Positions 47,201-57,895 of a DNA stretch of 64,000 bases are shown piece after piece. The DNA lies in NCBI GenBank assembly GCA_023213315.1, contig JAKCPI010006031.1:28027-92026 (forward strand), given 5' to 3'. The position numbers were made by a program, and so were the translations under genes. The notes beneath the pieces are model-generated. The model was not told the origin of the DNA, ran no database searches, and saw only the letters and a list, made by a program, of their open reading frames with translations. This stretch comes from Euborellia annulipes. Its lineage: Eukaryota > Arthropoda > Insecta > Dermaptera > Anisolabididae. Position 1 is the stretch's first letter; the number at the start of each line of letters is the position of its first letter.

Positions 47201-49984
47201 CTCGGTTGGGAATTCGAATATAATTTAAAATAACTTGCAGTGGTCCCGAATTTGCCGGGTTCGGATCGGTTAAAATTCAGCCTGTTTAGAAAAAAAAAAA
47301 ATTTTTTTAACAACTAGAGAACTTTCTCGGCTTCGGCTCGGTTAGTTTCGGTCCAATTGGACATTACTTAAAAAATAAAAATGAGCAGCCAAGGGCTGGA
47401 TAGAAGGAAGTAAAAAGTGACAAATTTTTATTAACTGACAATTTTTTTATGAAACGTGTTGACAATCGTTGTAATTGAACTGCTTTTTAGCAGTTGACAA
47501 GAAAATAATTATCATCAAACTTGACAATTTATGTCACTTTTTGACAATTGTCGCATTGTCAGTCTTTATGAAATAGGGCCCTGGTCTGATAGTCATGGGC
47601 GTAACTCGGGGGGGGGGGGGGGGCAGAAGGCTCCCCTCCCCAAGAAAAATTGAAACAATATGGAGCCATCCAGGTCCCCCGGGGCCCATGGCACCCTCCA
47701 GTCAAATTCCCTAGTTACGCACAAGTTTCAAATACTAAAGTAAAGAGGTCAGTCACGCCGATTTTTGTTTATTAACTGTGAATTCAAACAAGAATTTCTC
47801 TTAGCTAAGCGTAGAGGAGCAGGCAGCAAGACTCCCCGTTAGATGAACAGGCGCGCTGCCGGGGTCGAAATTAAATAATGCGAGAGTCGCTCATTTAAAG
47901 TGAACTATGAGTATTCCTTAGATTATTATTTTTATTATATAATTCTTCTTAAATTTTATTAAGAAATTCTAATTACAGTTTTTTTGTGTGTGTTAAATTA
48001 TTTAATAATAAATTGTAGAAACCCTCGCCTCTTCCCTCCTCAGGTCAAGGATTCCGCATAGTGCAAGAGCTTTCCCTTCACCACTTGTATATTTTCAATG
48101 TACTATTTTTTTTTTTATAATAAATTCAATTTTAATTTTCAAATTATTATTATTATTTTTTTAATTTATAAAGGACAGAGGAGTTGGCAGCCAAAATGCG
48201 AATCTCCTTATTAAAAGAAAACTCTCTACATTTTAAACGTTTCGGCTTTCCTCTTCTAAGTCCATCATCAGTATAAAGGTGTTGGTAGAGTTTTTGTTTA
48301 TTCGCCTAAAAGAAACAGCTTGAAGGCTACAAAAAGACTGTATAATTTAGTATTGGAAGTTTTTATAGCTGGTTAATTGATGTAGAAGGAGAATAAAAAG
48401 ACCCAAGAACGAACATTGGGTATTAATAGCTCTGAAGATGGTCATAATCAGGACCGAAACGTCTGCACTGAGGGAATAATAAACGAAAATATAATTAATT
48501 GATGGAATGTGGCTGTGAGATGTCAATTAGTGTGATGTGGAGGACAGCAGCCAGATAGGTAGCCTCTATTTAATAAAACAGACTCCTTTTAACAAAACGT
48601 TTCGGCTAAATTTATTACGCCATCTTCAGTTGTTAAAGCTGTATAAAAAATATTTACATTGATTTATGTTAATTGATACATCAAATATTAAAAAATTATT
48701 TTTCCTTTTTTCAAAAAACTTACAGTCTTATGGGAAAATAGAGTTGTCATATGTGTTTTTTGTCATAAGCAAACATTTAATAAATTGCCTATGTATTACA
48801 ACAATGTAAATATAACAAAAGTCTGTACGATGTTACACTGAAGAGAAAATTCGAAATGTCTTTGTTTAATAAAAATTCATTCCTTTTTATATAAACTCTC
48901 TTACAAAATTTAAGCGGATTTAATATTTTTTATATATAGATTATTTATATTTTTATAATGAATTTTTTTATTAAAATTTATTTAAAAGAGAAATTCCATC
49001 ACTCACAGACAAAGAGAAGAAAAATTTATTTGATTCAAAAAATTGTTTGTCTATAATATAAAAAAAAATAATTCTATGCGTTAATACTCTCTGTTTGGAG
49101 TGATGATGGCCTTAGAGTAAAGACTTAAAGAGTTTAAAATAAAATATAGCGAGTTTTTCTTTAATAATGGGATCCGCATTTTGGCTGCCAACTCCTCTGT
49201 CCTATATCAAATGGTAAACAGCCCACTTTAATCTTATAATTGTATCTACATTTGTTTTAAATTTAAATTTCTCTTTTTTTTTTTATTAGAGAGGACATCA
49301 TCATCATCATCAGAGGCATTTATTTATTTCCCCCCCGATGTTACATTGCATCCTTTCTTGATCATGTTATAAAGATTTTTTTGACAAATAAAATAAAAAG
49401 AAACGCGGTGTGACTAGTCACGCCACGCATCAGAAAAGGAGCCAGGCATCCCCAAAGTGACGTGTTAAATAATAATATAAGAATTATAAGAGACTAAAGA
49501 TTTGTTTTTACTTGTAATTATTTATACCTCTGAGTCTTATAAGTATAAAGGTAGAGATTTCGCCTCTTTGTGCATTCCATTCCATTCCGAGCAATGAAAT
49601 CAGATAAAATTTAATTAGAAAGCTTTTCTAAATAAAATGATTTTGTTGTTTTTAGGGAAAATGGACGCGCAAAGACTCGGCACCCAAGTCGAAGATGCCG
49701 TTACATTAGTAACAGAATATAACGGAAGACTGAGCCAAGAGATTGAAGATAGAAAGAAATTAATGGTGATGCTAGCCGATTTTGTCGAGGGCCAGCGGGA
49801 GTTGCTAACGCACGCCGAGAAACGCCTTGAAGAGTATAGCGATAAATTAAATAAAGTGTATATTGTACGCCAAGAACTGAAATCCCATTTAGAGAATCTG
49901 CCCGATCTAACGGCCTTGCCTGACGTCACGGGCGGAGGTTTAGCGCCGCTGCCCTCCGCGGGCGACCTCTTTAGTATGCATTGA
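41243..49984 (+). CDS. RPRD1: RPRD1: RNA polymerase II CTD-interacting protein, complete
   Basis: Three coding exons, 41243-41396, 44554-45105, 49656-49984, in phase, 344 residues (human RPRD1A/B about 312-326). RPRD1 proteins bind the phosphorylated Pol II C-terminal domain and help its dephosphorylation. The CID domain covers about residues 3-135: SQQSIQTLSLWLIHHRKH, FMYLANDVIQNSKKKGPEF, LGRILQIWEERGVYD. A basic linker (NTKRKRKS) follows, then PEELIKMLLELENSASSDAA. The C-terminal coiled coil begins EDAVTLVTEYNGRLSQEI and ends in the family signature GGGLAPLPSAGDLFS. I cannot separate A from B. A second in-frame ATG directly follows the first. Introns of 3.2 and 4.6 kb are almost wholly mobile elements. 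It converges on IFT172. Confidence 0.97.
41696..41925. mobile_element. palindromic hammerhead element, right motif damaged
   Basis: Arms of about 77 bp (TAGTTGGAAAAGAGATAATC, TTTATTTTATTAAAATCTC) recur inverted at 41846-41925. The left motif is complete. The right arm keeps GCCGAAA and GACGGTCTGAG but has lost its CUGANGA box. Confidence 0.75.
41750..41797 (-). ncRNA. hammerhead-like ribozyme motif with three stems
   Basis: Stem I CTCA/TGAG, CTGAGGA, one extra A, stem II GGCTTC/GAAGCC, GAAA, stem III CC-CGAC-GG, then TC. This is the only copy with a looped intramolecular stem III of three pairs, so it could cleave as a monomer. Antisense in RPRD1 intron 1. Confidence 0.65.
41999..42108. ncRNA. 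weak inverted pair of hammerhead-like motifs
   Basis: 41999-42021 (-): CTGAGGA, AGGGAGGC, GAAACGTC, with stem II almost lost. 42079-42108 (+): CTGAGGA, GGG/CCC stem II, GAAACGTGG, with the cleavage triplet mutated. Probably inactive. Confidence 0.4.
42203..42439 (+). mobile_element. 237-bp insertion carrying one hammerhead-like motif, 19-bp target duplication
   Basis: The 19-mer CAAATTTTATTCACATTCT occurs exactly at 42184-42202 and again at 42440-42458. The insert has no inverted arms and carries one complete motif (42312-42354). A long exact duplication is typical of target-primed or Penelope-like insertion rather than cut-and-paste. Confidence 0.75.
42312..42354 (+). ncRNA. hammerhead-like motif, AUAU variant, strong stems
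   Basis: Stem I GGCA/TGCC (perfect), CTGAAGA, extra T, stem II GATGTGT/ACGCATC (7 bp, one G-U), GAAATATC. Sense in RPRD1 intron 1. Confidence 0.65.
42880..43200. other. AT-rich stretch with C and G runs
   Basis: C run at about 42891-42906 and G/C blocks near 43153-43180. It resembles the interiors of the G-rich hAT-like MITEs, but I find no boundaries. Confidence 0.3.
43320..43940 (+). repeat. retroelement 3' end with poly-A, split by a hAT MITE
   Basis: Matches 15360-15780 in opposite orientation (AGGAGTCGGTGCTGAG, GGTAGATGGCTACGGCC, AGCACCTCGGACAAATAAAC) and ends in A17. The family is not identifiable because no reverse transcriptase is present. Confidence 0.6.
43469..43731. mobile_element. 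hAT-type MITE, 263 bp
   Basis: Inverted ends of the CATGGGCGTACCCAG type. Exact 8-bp target duplication AGCGGGTT at 43461-43468 and 43732-43739. Interior has G and C runs. Confidence 0.9.
43984..44322. mobile_element. palindromic hammerhead element
   Basis: Arms of about 80 bp (TTCAGGAAATCCCAAATGAG, GCAGCTAGTCGTTTTTTC) are inverted at 44246-44322. Motifs at 44068-44100 (-) and 44212-44235 (+, box decayed to CTGAGAG). Confidence 0.75.
44068..44100 (-). ncRNA. hammerhead-like ribozyme motif
   Basis: Minus strand: GGCC stem I, CTGATGA, extra T, stem II GGTC/GACC, GAAACAGTT, GGTT closing stem I with wobbles. Confidence 0.5.
44339..44371 (-). ncRNA. hammerhead-like ribozyme motif
   Basis: Minus strand: CTGAAGA, GCCTCA...GTGGC stem II, CGAAACGTC. 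Stem I is poor. Confidence 0.45.
44439..44473 (+). ncRNA. hammerhead-like ribozyme motif
   Basis: Plus strand: CTGAAGA, extra A, GGCC...GGCC stem II, GAAACGTC. It ends about 80 bp before RPRD1 exon 2, on the sense strand. Confidence 0.45.
46014..46560. repeat. dispersed repeat of the TCTCTTACCTAT type, long copy
   Basis: Contains GGTCCCCTGAATCCAAAAAA, GACATGGTCTGTCTGTCTG, a (TG)n tract (46184-46202), GAATTGAGCTACGAGG and ACTTTACTGATGTACTTTTT. It is the most complete copy of the family in the window. Confidence 0.6.
46695..46816 (-). repeat. tRNA-headed SINE, family 1
   Basis: Minus strand: GGGTTTGGCGTAGTAGGTAG head, B box GGGTTCGGACCC, tail with the CCAAATGGCTT-type hairpin. Confidence 0.7.
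46880..46980. repeat. hairpin repeat
   Basis: AAAATCTGGTGTGAC and CACAGAACAGAACTTTCG face inverted partners, giving a nearly complete hairpin of about 95 bases. Halves occur at 7838-7880 and, interrupted, at 39970-40260. Confidence 0.65.
47594..47722. mobile_element. short hAT-like MITE
   Basis: Ends CATGGGCGTAACTCGGG and CCCTAGTTACGCACAAG are inverted relatives of 43469-43731. No matching octamers flank it. Contains a G run. Confidence 0.5.
48236..48271 (-). ncRNA. hammerhead-like ribozyme motif
   Basis: Minus strand: CTGATGA, TGG...CC stem II with a long loop, GAAACGTT. The cleavage triplet would be GUU. Confidence 0.45.
48432..48463 (+). ncRNA. hammerhead-like ribozyme motif
   Basis: Plus strand: CTGAAGA, extra T, stem II GGTC/GACC, GAAACGTC. 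Sense in RPRD1 intron 2. Confidence 0.5.
48596..48629 (-). ncRNA. hammerhead-like ribozyme motif
   Basis: Minus strand: CTGAAGA, TGGC...GCC, GAAACGTT. A decayed relative is at 1058-1083. Confidence 0.45.
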
Positions 49985-50029
49985 CTCTCACAACTATTAT
50001 TTATAAAGAAAAAAGGGTTATTTATCTCC

Positions 50030-50050
50030 CTCTCTCTCTCTCTCTCTCTC
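50030..50050. repeat. (CT)n microsatellite in the RPRD1 3' UTR
   Basis: About ten CT units, 45 bases after the stop codon. Confidence 0.9.
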
Positions 50051-50146
50051 GATATATATACGTATATTAATTCTAATCTCATCACAAGTAGATTATTTAA
50101 TCAATTGAATGCCTTAGTAGTTAGCACATCTTTTTAATTTTAATTG

Positions 50147-50152
50147 AATAAA
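50147..50152 (+). terminator. poly(A) signal for RPRD1
   Basis: AATAAA about 160 bases after the stop codon. Confidence 0.6.
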
Positions 50153-50366
50153 TGATTATTTTAAGATTGAAATCGAGTTTTTACTTGTATTTGTACATAT
50201 TGTAAATAAACATAGACTGAATGAGCATAGCCCGTTTTTTTAAATAAAAAGACTTGAATAAATAAATAAATAAAAACGAAGGCGGGTTGAATGCCAAGTT
50301 CGCTTGTATGTCTGTCTACTTGGTTCGTATTAAATAAAACTCTCAAAACTAAAATAACATTTGTTT

Positions 50367-50372
50367 TTATTT
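50367..50372 (-). terminator. poly(A) signal for IFT172
   Basis: AATAAA on the minus strand about 150 bases after the stop codon. With the RPRD1 signal at 50147, the two convergent transcripts can end without overlapping. Confidence 0.5.
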
Positions 50373-50519
50373 CACAATTCCATGAATAAATAAATAAATA
50401 AATATTAAGGTGCTTAGTGCACTGACTAGTTATTTCATTAGATAAGGCACCGACGTGTGCTAGAAACGCTAATTTGCTATAAGGCACCTGTGAAAGAAAA
50501 GAGGCGACGCGACGCGATT

Positions 50520-53500
50520 TTATACCCCGGAGATGTTGGTAGCAGCTCCGGCCCATTCGGTCAAGAAAGAAAGGACATCGTTGAGCGACGTGTCTGGGGA
50601 GAGTTTCGCTGCTTGCGTCAGACGCATCCAATCGTCTCGATTTGCTCGTCTCCCTTCACGGCGGAATTCTAGAGGTCCTGGGGTAATACTCCGATGCGGT
50701 CCTTGCCGGCCATGCGTAATGACGGGCCAGCCAGAGGCGATGCACACTTTGTCGCCAGGCAGAAGAGCTGCTGGATAGGCTTCTCGGTCGTCTAACGGCA
50801 GCGTTTGTTGGACACGGGAATCCATAGAGACGGCGAGAACCCATTCCTTGGCTGCTTCTATTTGTTCGGCGGAAATCGAGAGGCGCTCAGGGAGAGGGAC
50901 CTAAAAACAAAAAATATTCGATTGAATCTCATTAACTTGCCAATACAATTATTTTGTTTCGTTCCCGAGCCCTTGGAGGGAATGGTGGGGGGGGGGGGGG
51001 GGAGTGTCCGTCGAGAGACCACGCTTCAATCTCCCACTGACCAACGACTAATCAACTCTTCACACCTTTTGTTTTTATCCTTTCCTGTGGCCAACCCACT
51101 TAGAATCTTCGAGTTTCTACACCTTCAGGGCAGCCGCTCGACCCGGAGGTCTTTGCCACGAGTTTTCTAAATAAAATGGATAATTATAGGCAGGAGCAGT
51201 CAATAAAAAAGACTCTGTATGCTGGTTCTAATCTCGGAGACGTTTCGGTTCTTTTAATATAAGAGCCATCCTCACACTAAACTCAAAAGTGTTATCATCG
51301 TCAAAATGAAAAACAGGATCACGGACCAACTCTGTGCAATTTTATATTATATCTAATCTAAGGACTGAGGATGGCTCTTATATTAAAAGAACCGAAACAG
51401 TCTCCGAAATTAGAACCAGCAAACAGAGTCTTTTTTATTGACTGCTCCTGCCCATAATTATCCATTTACATCACAGTGACCACTTTGGAATAGATTTTCT
51501 AAATAAAAATTTCACTCACAATGACACAAACTCAGAAATACAAAATATTTCCGAGCTCGAGCCATTTTTGAAGACGCCGATTGTGTGCATCGAGATCAAG
51601 TTGAGAACTTCAACCGCAACTTTTAACACCAAAAGTGTTGGCTCTAACTCTAAAGGTTCCATAAATAAAATTTCGAAATCAAACAAAAAAAGGTTGAGAA
51701 TCATTGCTCTAGTGCAGAGTTTCCCACTCTTTTGATGCCCACGACACCCTTGGGAATAACATTAAGGGGCTACGGGAGCGAAGGTGTTACGCATGTTTTT
51801 CCCGCTAAGATGGCGTTGTGTGTCATTAAAAGTATCCCAAAAAATCAAGTAATTCAAAAATTTGCCAAGAGATGTCAGAATGGTAGCTAATAATATTTAA
51901 TCCATTTGGTTGATTTTCATTGATCTTTTAACAATAAATACTTTATAAATGTTATTATATATTATGTATCTTTTATAAAAGCATAAAAATATATAAATAT
52001 AGGCTATTAGGGGATTAGCTGTTAGACTAGCCTGCCATCTATTGCAAGAATGCTGAACTAATTTGACAGTTGGTTTTTAAATAAATCATCTAAGCTTATT
52101 TTAAAAATTTCTTAATTAATATGTAATTAATAATAGCAATAAATTCATTTTTAAATTTAAAAAAAATTAAAGATTATTGGGACAGATTGTTTTTTTGTAT
52201 TTGCTTGATAACAAAAAAATTAATTACGATAATTTTTTAATAAGTCATTAAACAAATTATAGCTCCATGTCCCATTAATCCCTTATGAATATAAATCATT
52301 TAAAAAAAACCGCATTGAAAAATTCCTTATAATAGTTTAGTTTTTTTTAAAAGTAAGTTTAGACGTCGCTCCTGAACCCCCTTAATAAAAACCCAAATCC
52401 TTGTCTGAATGTAAACAATAGTTGACTCACTTCTAATGGGAATCCTGTCTCATTCAAGTCGGTCGAATCCAGCAACTCAGGTCGATTCTCTTCGATCGCT
52501 TCAACGAGATCCAGGAAATGATTCAAGAATACAAACGCCTCCGAATCACGGCCTGCTCGACGAGACTCGATTCCAGCCTGGGAATAATAATAATAAAAAA
52601 AAAAAAAAGAATTGAATTATATATACACTGAAAAAACAAAAAGGATTTGAGAGAAATAAGAATCTTTATGTAGTAGAAAATAAAAGGCCGAGCAGCTATG
52701 TTTATTTTTTATTTACCCACAGCGACGTTTCGGTCGACTATGCGACCATCTTCATGGCTAGAGTTCAGTCAACAGAAAAACCTCTTAAGTTCTCTGTCAA
52801 AGAAGGGCCCAGGAAAAATACTCAGGTCCCGAAATTCCTATAACTTTTTGAGTTATTAATTCCTAAAGTTACGATTTCTCCCATAGGAAATGTATAGAGA
52901 AATATTTATGTATTCTTTGCATTTATGTATTCTATGGATGTAAACAAATCTTCAAGCAGGCACTGGATTGGAAGAGTAATGAGTAATTTTCTTTTCATAA
53001 TTGGGCCCTGTTTTGCATTAGTGTGTCAAGCGCCAAAAAAATTAAAAAATGAGTTAAGCAAAGAATATTGTTTCAAATGATATAATTAATAGTATTTTTT
53101 ATGAAATATCTCCTAAAAAAATTTATATTTAATATTACTTGCACAATTGACAAAAAAAAAATTATATATAATCCAATGAAAACAAAAAACTTGAATGTTG
53201 ATTTTCTCAAAACTCGGTAGGTGGCGCTTGACACACTAATCCAATTATGAAAAGGAGAGGGTCCGCTGCAGGGGGCGAAGCTCCACTGGCTAGTTTTTAA
53301 TATAAAACGTGCAATACAATTAGCAAGTTTCCGGTTATTTTCCTAAATTTTCGTTCACCGAACAGCTCATCATTTGCTGAGCGATAACTCAACATCTATT
53401 CTAAGCATGGATACCAAAAGATTAAAAAAAAAAAAAAAAGGAATGTTCTTACGTCATAATAGAGTTTATCAGCAGGGATGAGATCGGAGTAGCGACAGAG

Positions 53501-56500
53501 AGCAACCGAGAGTTTAAAGACGAGCGGAGAAACGGACGAGACGTGTGGCTCCGCTTGTTTACAAGCAACGCGCGTGGCAGCAAAGTGAGCAGCCAGCAAT
53601 AACTTCTCTAAATCTTCGTGCGTTTTACTTCCAGCCTCGGCAGAAACTCTCGCTGCTTCCGTCACTGAGAGCAACAAATCACGAAGCCGCGAAAGCGACT
53701 CGTAATTTGCATCACCTAAAAACAAAAAATTCAATTTCTATATTCTCAAAAAAAAAAACAAATTCTCTTCGTCAGGCTCACTTACTTGACATGAGATCAG
53801 CGCTGGTTCGTCGATATAGATTGAAATTTTGCGTGAGCACCGGCCAACGCAATCGTTGATTGTGGTAGAGTTCGACGACGGCCTCCGGATGTCCCTGTTG
53901 CAGAAGTTGCGCCGCCCGAAGAGCCACGTATTTATGGTGCGTTTCCAGGCCTCGGGCCTTGGCGCCTTCGAAGCATTTAAGCCACTGGCCCTTTTCGGCG
54001 AGGAGGTCAAGTGCCCCTGTCGCGTCGACATCCGCCAACGCGTCCGCTTGGCCTTCTCTCCTCAGAAAGGCTGCATACATTGACTCGATGTGCGGCGCGA
54101 GTTCAGGTGCCAATTCACGGGCCAAATGCCTTGCCTATGGAACAACAAACAAACAAACAATGTGATTGGTTAGGCTAGGAGACCCCCCTCCCCCTCCCCC
54201 TCCCCCTCTCACCTTGTCCCATTGACCAGCAGCTGCCAGGGCTTCGATTGCCTTCTGATACAAATCCGCCCTTGCATAGAGACTCGCAGCTGTCTCGTAT
54301 TCGCCAATTGCCTCGAGATGTCGCCCGAGGGTTGAGGCGACATTCGGGAACTCGCCCGAGTCGGCTAACCGGCGACTTGCGATGTCAGCGGCCTCCAGCA
54401 GAGCTGTGCGATCATTTACCTAAAACAAAAAAAATAATTATCTTTTTTGGACGGCCCTGCACGATTAATTCAAAGGTTGCTAATCTAAAATTAAATTATT
54501 TGTATAAACAGCTCGAGAAATGAGATTTGAGGAGGTTTACTCGATTTTAGAATAATTAGTGAAAATTATTGGCATGACGATTGAGATGCAATTGATCAGT
54601 TTCGGTCCTACTTTTGACCATCATCAGGCCTGAGAAAAGATTTAAAAAATGTAAACATTCTTCTTCTTCTTCAAGTGCCATGCCCGTTCCGGACGTTGGC
54701 TATCATCATGGCAATTGACCCTTTCGAAGCTCTTCGGAACAACTCCACCGAAGAAAGTCAGACCACTCTGGTAAATTCCTTAACCACGAGATACGCACGT
54801 CCTGGACCTCGCTTCCGAAGTTCTTCCCCTGCATCGTCAGATGAAGGATTTTGTATTTGATGGGTTCCTCATGACATGACCAAAATATTGCATTTTATGT
54901 AAACAACAGATGAGTAATATAAAAAAAATCAAGAAAAATATTAGCATACATGTTGATTAAGTTTTGTATATTTATAATTCACACAAAGAACATTTAAATA
55001 AAAATCCTCGACTCCAATAATTCTCAACTGTACGACCATTTGCAACCAAAATCGAGTAAACTTGCTTTAAATAAAATTGAATTTAAAAGCCGAATCGAAC
55101 TGTGAGCGAAACATCGAATAGAGATCTTATTTATATATAATCACAACATTGCTGCTAAATCAAAGAACTTCATTATTATTAGATACGTAGGGCTTATAGC
55201 GGGTAATTCAATCAGGATAGGTGAGAAAGAAGAAGAAAATTCGCAGCTAGTTATATTTCATTATTTTTATTCCCAATATGTTGACTTTTCGGTCCCGGTT
55301 GAGATCATCCTCAGAACTAATGTACATAAGAAGAGACAATTAGCATCGGGAAAACATCAATTATAATTTTTTTCTTTTTTCGTCTTAGAGTACAATCATA
55401 TTTTAGAATATATTTTTTATGTTTAGGATGGTCTCGACCGGGATCGAAACGTCAACATATTGGGAATAAAAATAATGAAATAAAACTAGCTGCGAATTTT
55501 TTTTCTTCTTCTCACCTATCCTTCATTATTATTGTTCAGAATTATTAGAAGGTTAATGGAGGGTCCACCAGTGGGAGGTTCCTATCAAATATTGAGAAGG
55601 TACAGTGAGGGACAATATTGAGTCCCACCCATGCGTTTTCATCTTATGATTATTTTATTGTTTTTATAAAAGAAAATGAAAATCTCTATTGGAAATTGTC
55701 TAGATATGAACCATGAAAGTTACTATTAAAAAATATATAAAACAATGAAATAATCACAAGTAGAAAACGCATGGGTGGGACTTAATATTGTCACTCACTG
55801 TACAAAGACTCCTAGACTAGAAAAGCAAATAGATAAACACCCTTGCCTATTAACCAAGCGTTGGAAGCATTTGCTTGCATCGATGAATGAAATAAAGATA
55901 TTTTCTCTCTAAAACGTTCCCAATATTTAATAAAAGACACGATTTTTCTTAGCACTAAATCATATTCAACTTAATAGTAACGTAGAATTCAGGAGATGTA
56001 GGAATATATTGATATATACACAGGAAGTTTATTTCCTATTGCAGGTGTTAGGCAATTAATTTAATAAAGATGACTTTATTTTTTTGGTGAAAAATTTTTA
56101 TTCCGACGACCAGCTAGCGCTGTGGCCGAAACCAGAAGGTTAGCGCTAGCTGGTCGTCGGAATAAAAATTTTTCACCAAAAAAATAAAGTCATCTTTATT
56201 AAATTAATTGCCTAACACCTGCAATAGGAAATAAACTTCCTGTGATATATACCGGGTGGGCCAATAGTGCGTGGACGGAAGATTGTGGGCTTATTAATGG
56301 ATATTTTAAAAATTTGTTGATCGCACATAATGTGGGGCCTTTAGGGCTACAAATTAAAAATATTTTTGTTCCAATTGCACCTCATATACAGGGTGGTCCA
56401 TATCAAAGTTATGTTTTTTTAAATGGAACGCTCTGTATATTATTGCATATTTGGATTCTACGGCCAATTTTAGTATGACTTTATGTCATGCAAAGTATTC

Positions 56501-57836
56501 TAAAACAAACCGTTTAGCCGCAAATCGGGCTTTAGTGAAAAAACTGCTGTCTGAAAAAAATTGAATATCTCGCGAACCATAAAACTTAGGGGACTGTTCT
56601 TTTGTGAGGTTACTAACCATGAAATATACTAATGTAGGCCAGACGGGTAACCCGGAATTATTCTTGTGTTGGGAGATATGGCCATGCCAATTTGGAAAAT
56701 TTCAATCATGGATAACTTCATTATTTCAAATGGAACATGATACTTTTTTTATGCCATGGGACGTGAAATTTAATTATCTTTCAGATGATATAAGGTTGTC
56801 TATATCTATCTTTGGTAGTTTTCTTTTTATTCCAAAATATCTGATAACGAAAAAAAAAAATTATTTATTATAGACAAAATAATTGAAAAAAATCCAAACG
56901 CAAAACAAAATTGTAATAAATGGAAAAAATATGCTAAATATTCGAAAATGTCTTTTAATTTCCTTTAAAATCATTTATTTGAACTCCTCAAAGAAGTCCC
57001 TCTTGCTCAAAGTCGGGTTATGATTTGTCGACAAAATGGCGCACCTCCTAACCTGAACATAACCCTAATTTATTTTTCGAGAAGTTCAAATAAATGATTT
57101 TAAAGAAAATTTAAAAACATTTTCGAATATTTAGCATATTTTTTCCATTTATTACAATTTTGTTTTGCGTTTGGATTTTTTTTCAATTATTTTGTCTATA
57201 ATAAATTTTTTTTTTTTCGTTATCAGATATTTTGGAATATAAAGAAAACTACCAAAGATAGATATAGACAACCTTATATCATCTGAAAGATAATTAAATT
57301 TCACGTCCCATGGCATAAAAAAAAGTATCATGTTCCATTTGAAATAAGGAAGTTATCCATGATTGAAATTTTCCAAATTGGCATGGCCATAACTCCCAAC
57401 ACAAGAATAATTCCGGGTTACCCGTCTGGCCTACATTAGTACATTTCATGGTTAGTAACCTCTCAAAAGAACAGTCCCCTAAGTATTATGGTTCGCGAGA
57501 TATTCAATTTTTTCCAGACAGCAGTTTTTTCACTAAAGCCCGATTTGCGGCTAAACGGTTTGGTTTGGAATACATTGCATGACATAAACTCATACTAAAA
57601 TTGGCCGTATAATCCAAATATGCAATAATATACAGGGCGTTCCATTTAAAAAAACATAACTTTGATATGGACCACCCTGTATATGAGGTGCAATTGGAAC
57701 GAAAATATTTTTAATTTGTAGCCCTAAAGGCCCCACATTATGTGCTATCAACAAATTTTTAAAATGTCCATTAATAAGCCCACAATCTTCCGTCCACGCA
57801 CTATTGGCCCACCCGGTATATATATTATTACTATTA

Positions 57837-57895
<59 letters not shown>

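Larger units (their letters stand above)
45504..47583. mobile_element. 2.1 kb element with CAGGGCCCTATTTC ends
   Basis: The left end CAGGGCCCTATTTCATAAAG and the right end CTTTATGAAATAGGGCCCTG are inverted, with further pairing through TGACAATTGTC-rich sequence. The flanking octamers do not match. The interior holds later insertions: 46014-46560 (dispersed repeat), 46695-46816 (SINE) and 46880-46980 (hairpin). No transposase. It lies in RPRD1 intron 2. Confidence 0.65.
48172..49205. mobile_element. about 1 kb palindrome-bounded composite of hammerhead elements
   Basis: The outer arms GACAGAGGAGTTGGCAGCC and AAAATGCG recur inverted at 49140-49205. Inside lie motifs at 48236-48271 (-), 48432-48463 (+), 48596-48629 (-) and a weak one at 48838-48860 (+), so several elements appear to be inserted into each other. 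It is in RPRD1 intron 2. Confidence 0.65.

Noticed and set aside
56242..56873. Two short open frames on the plus strand
   Set aside because: Both lie in an arm of the giant palindrome, have no recognisable domains and are not maintained in the mirrored arm.
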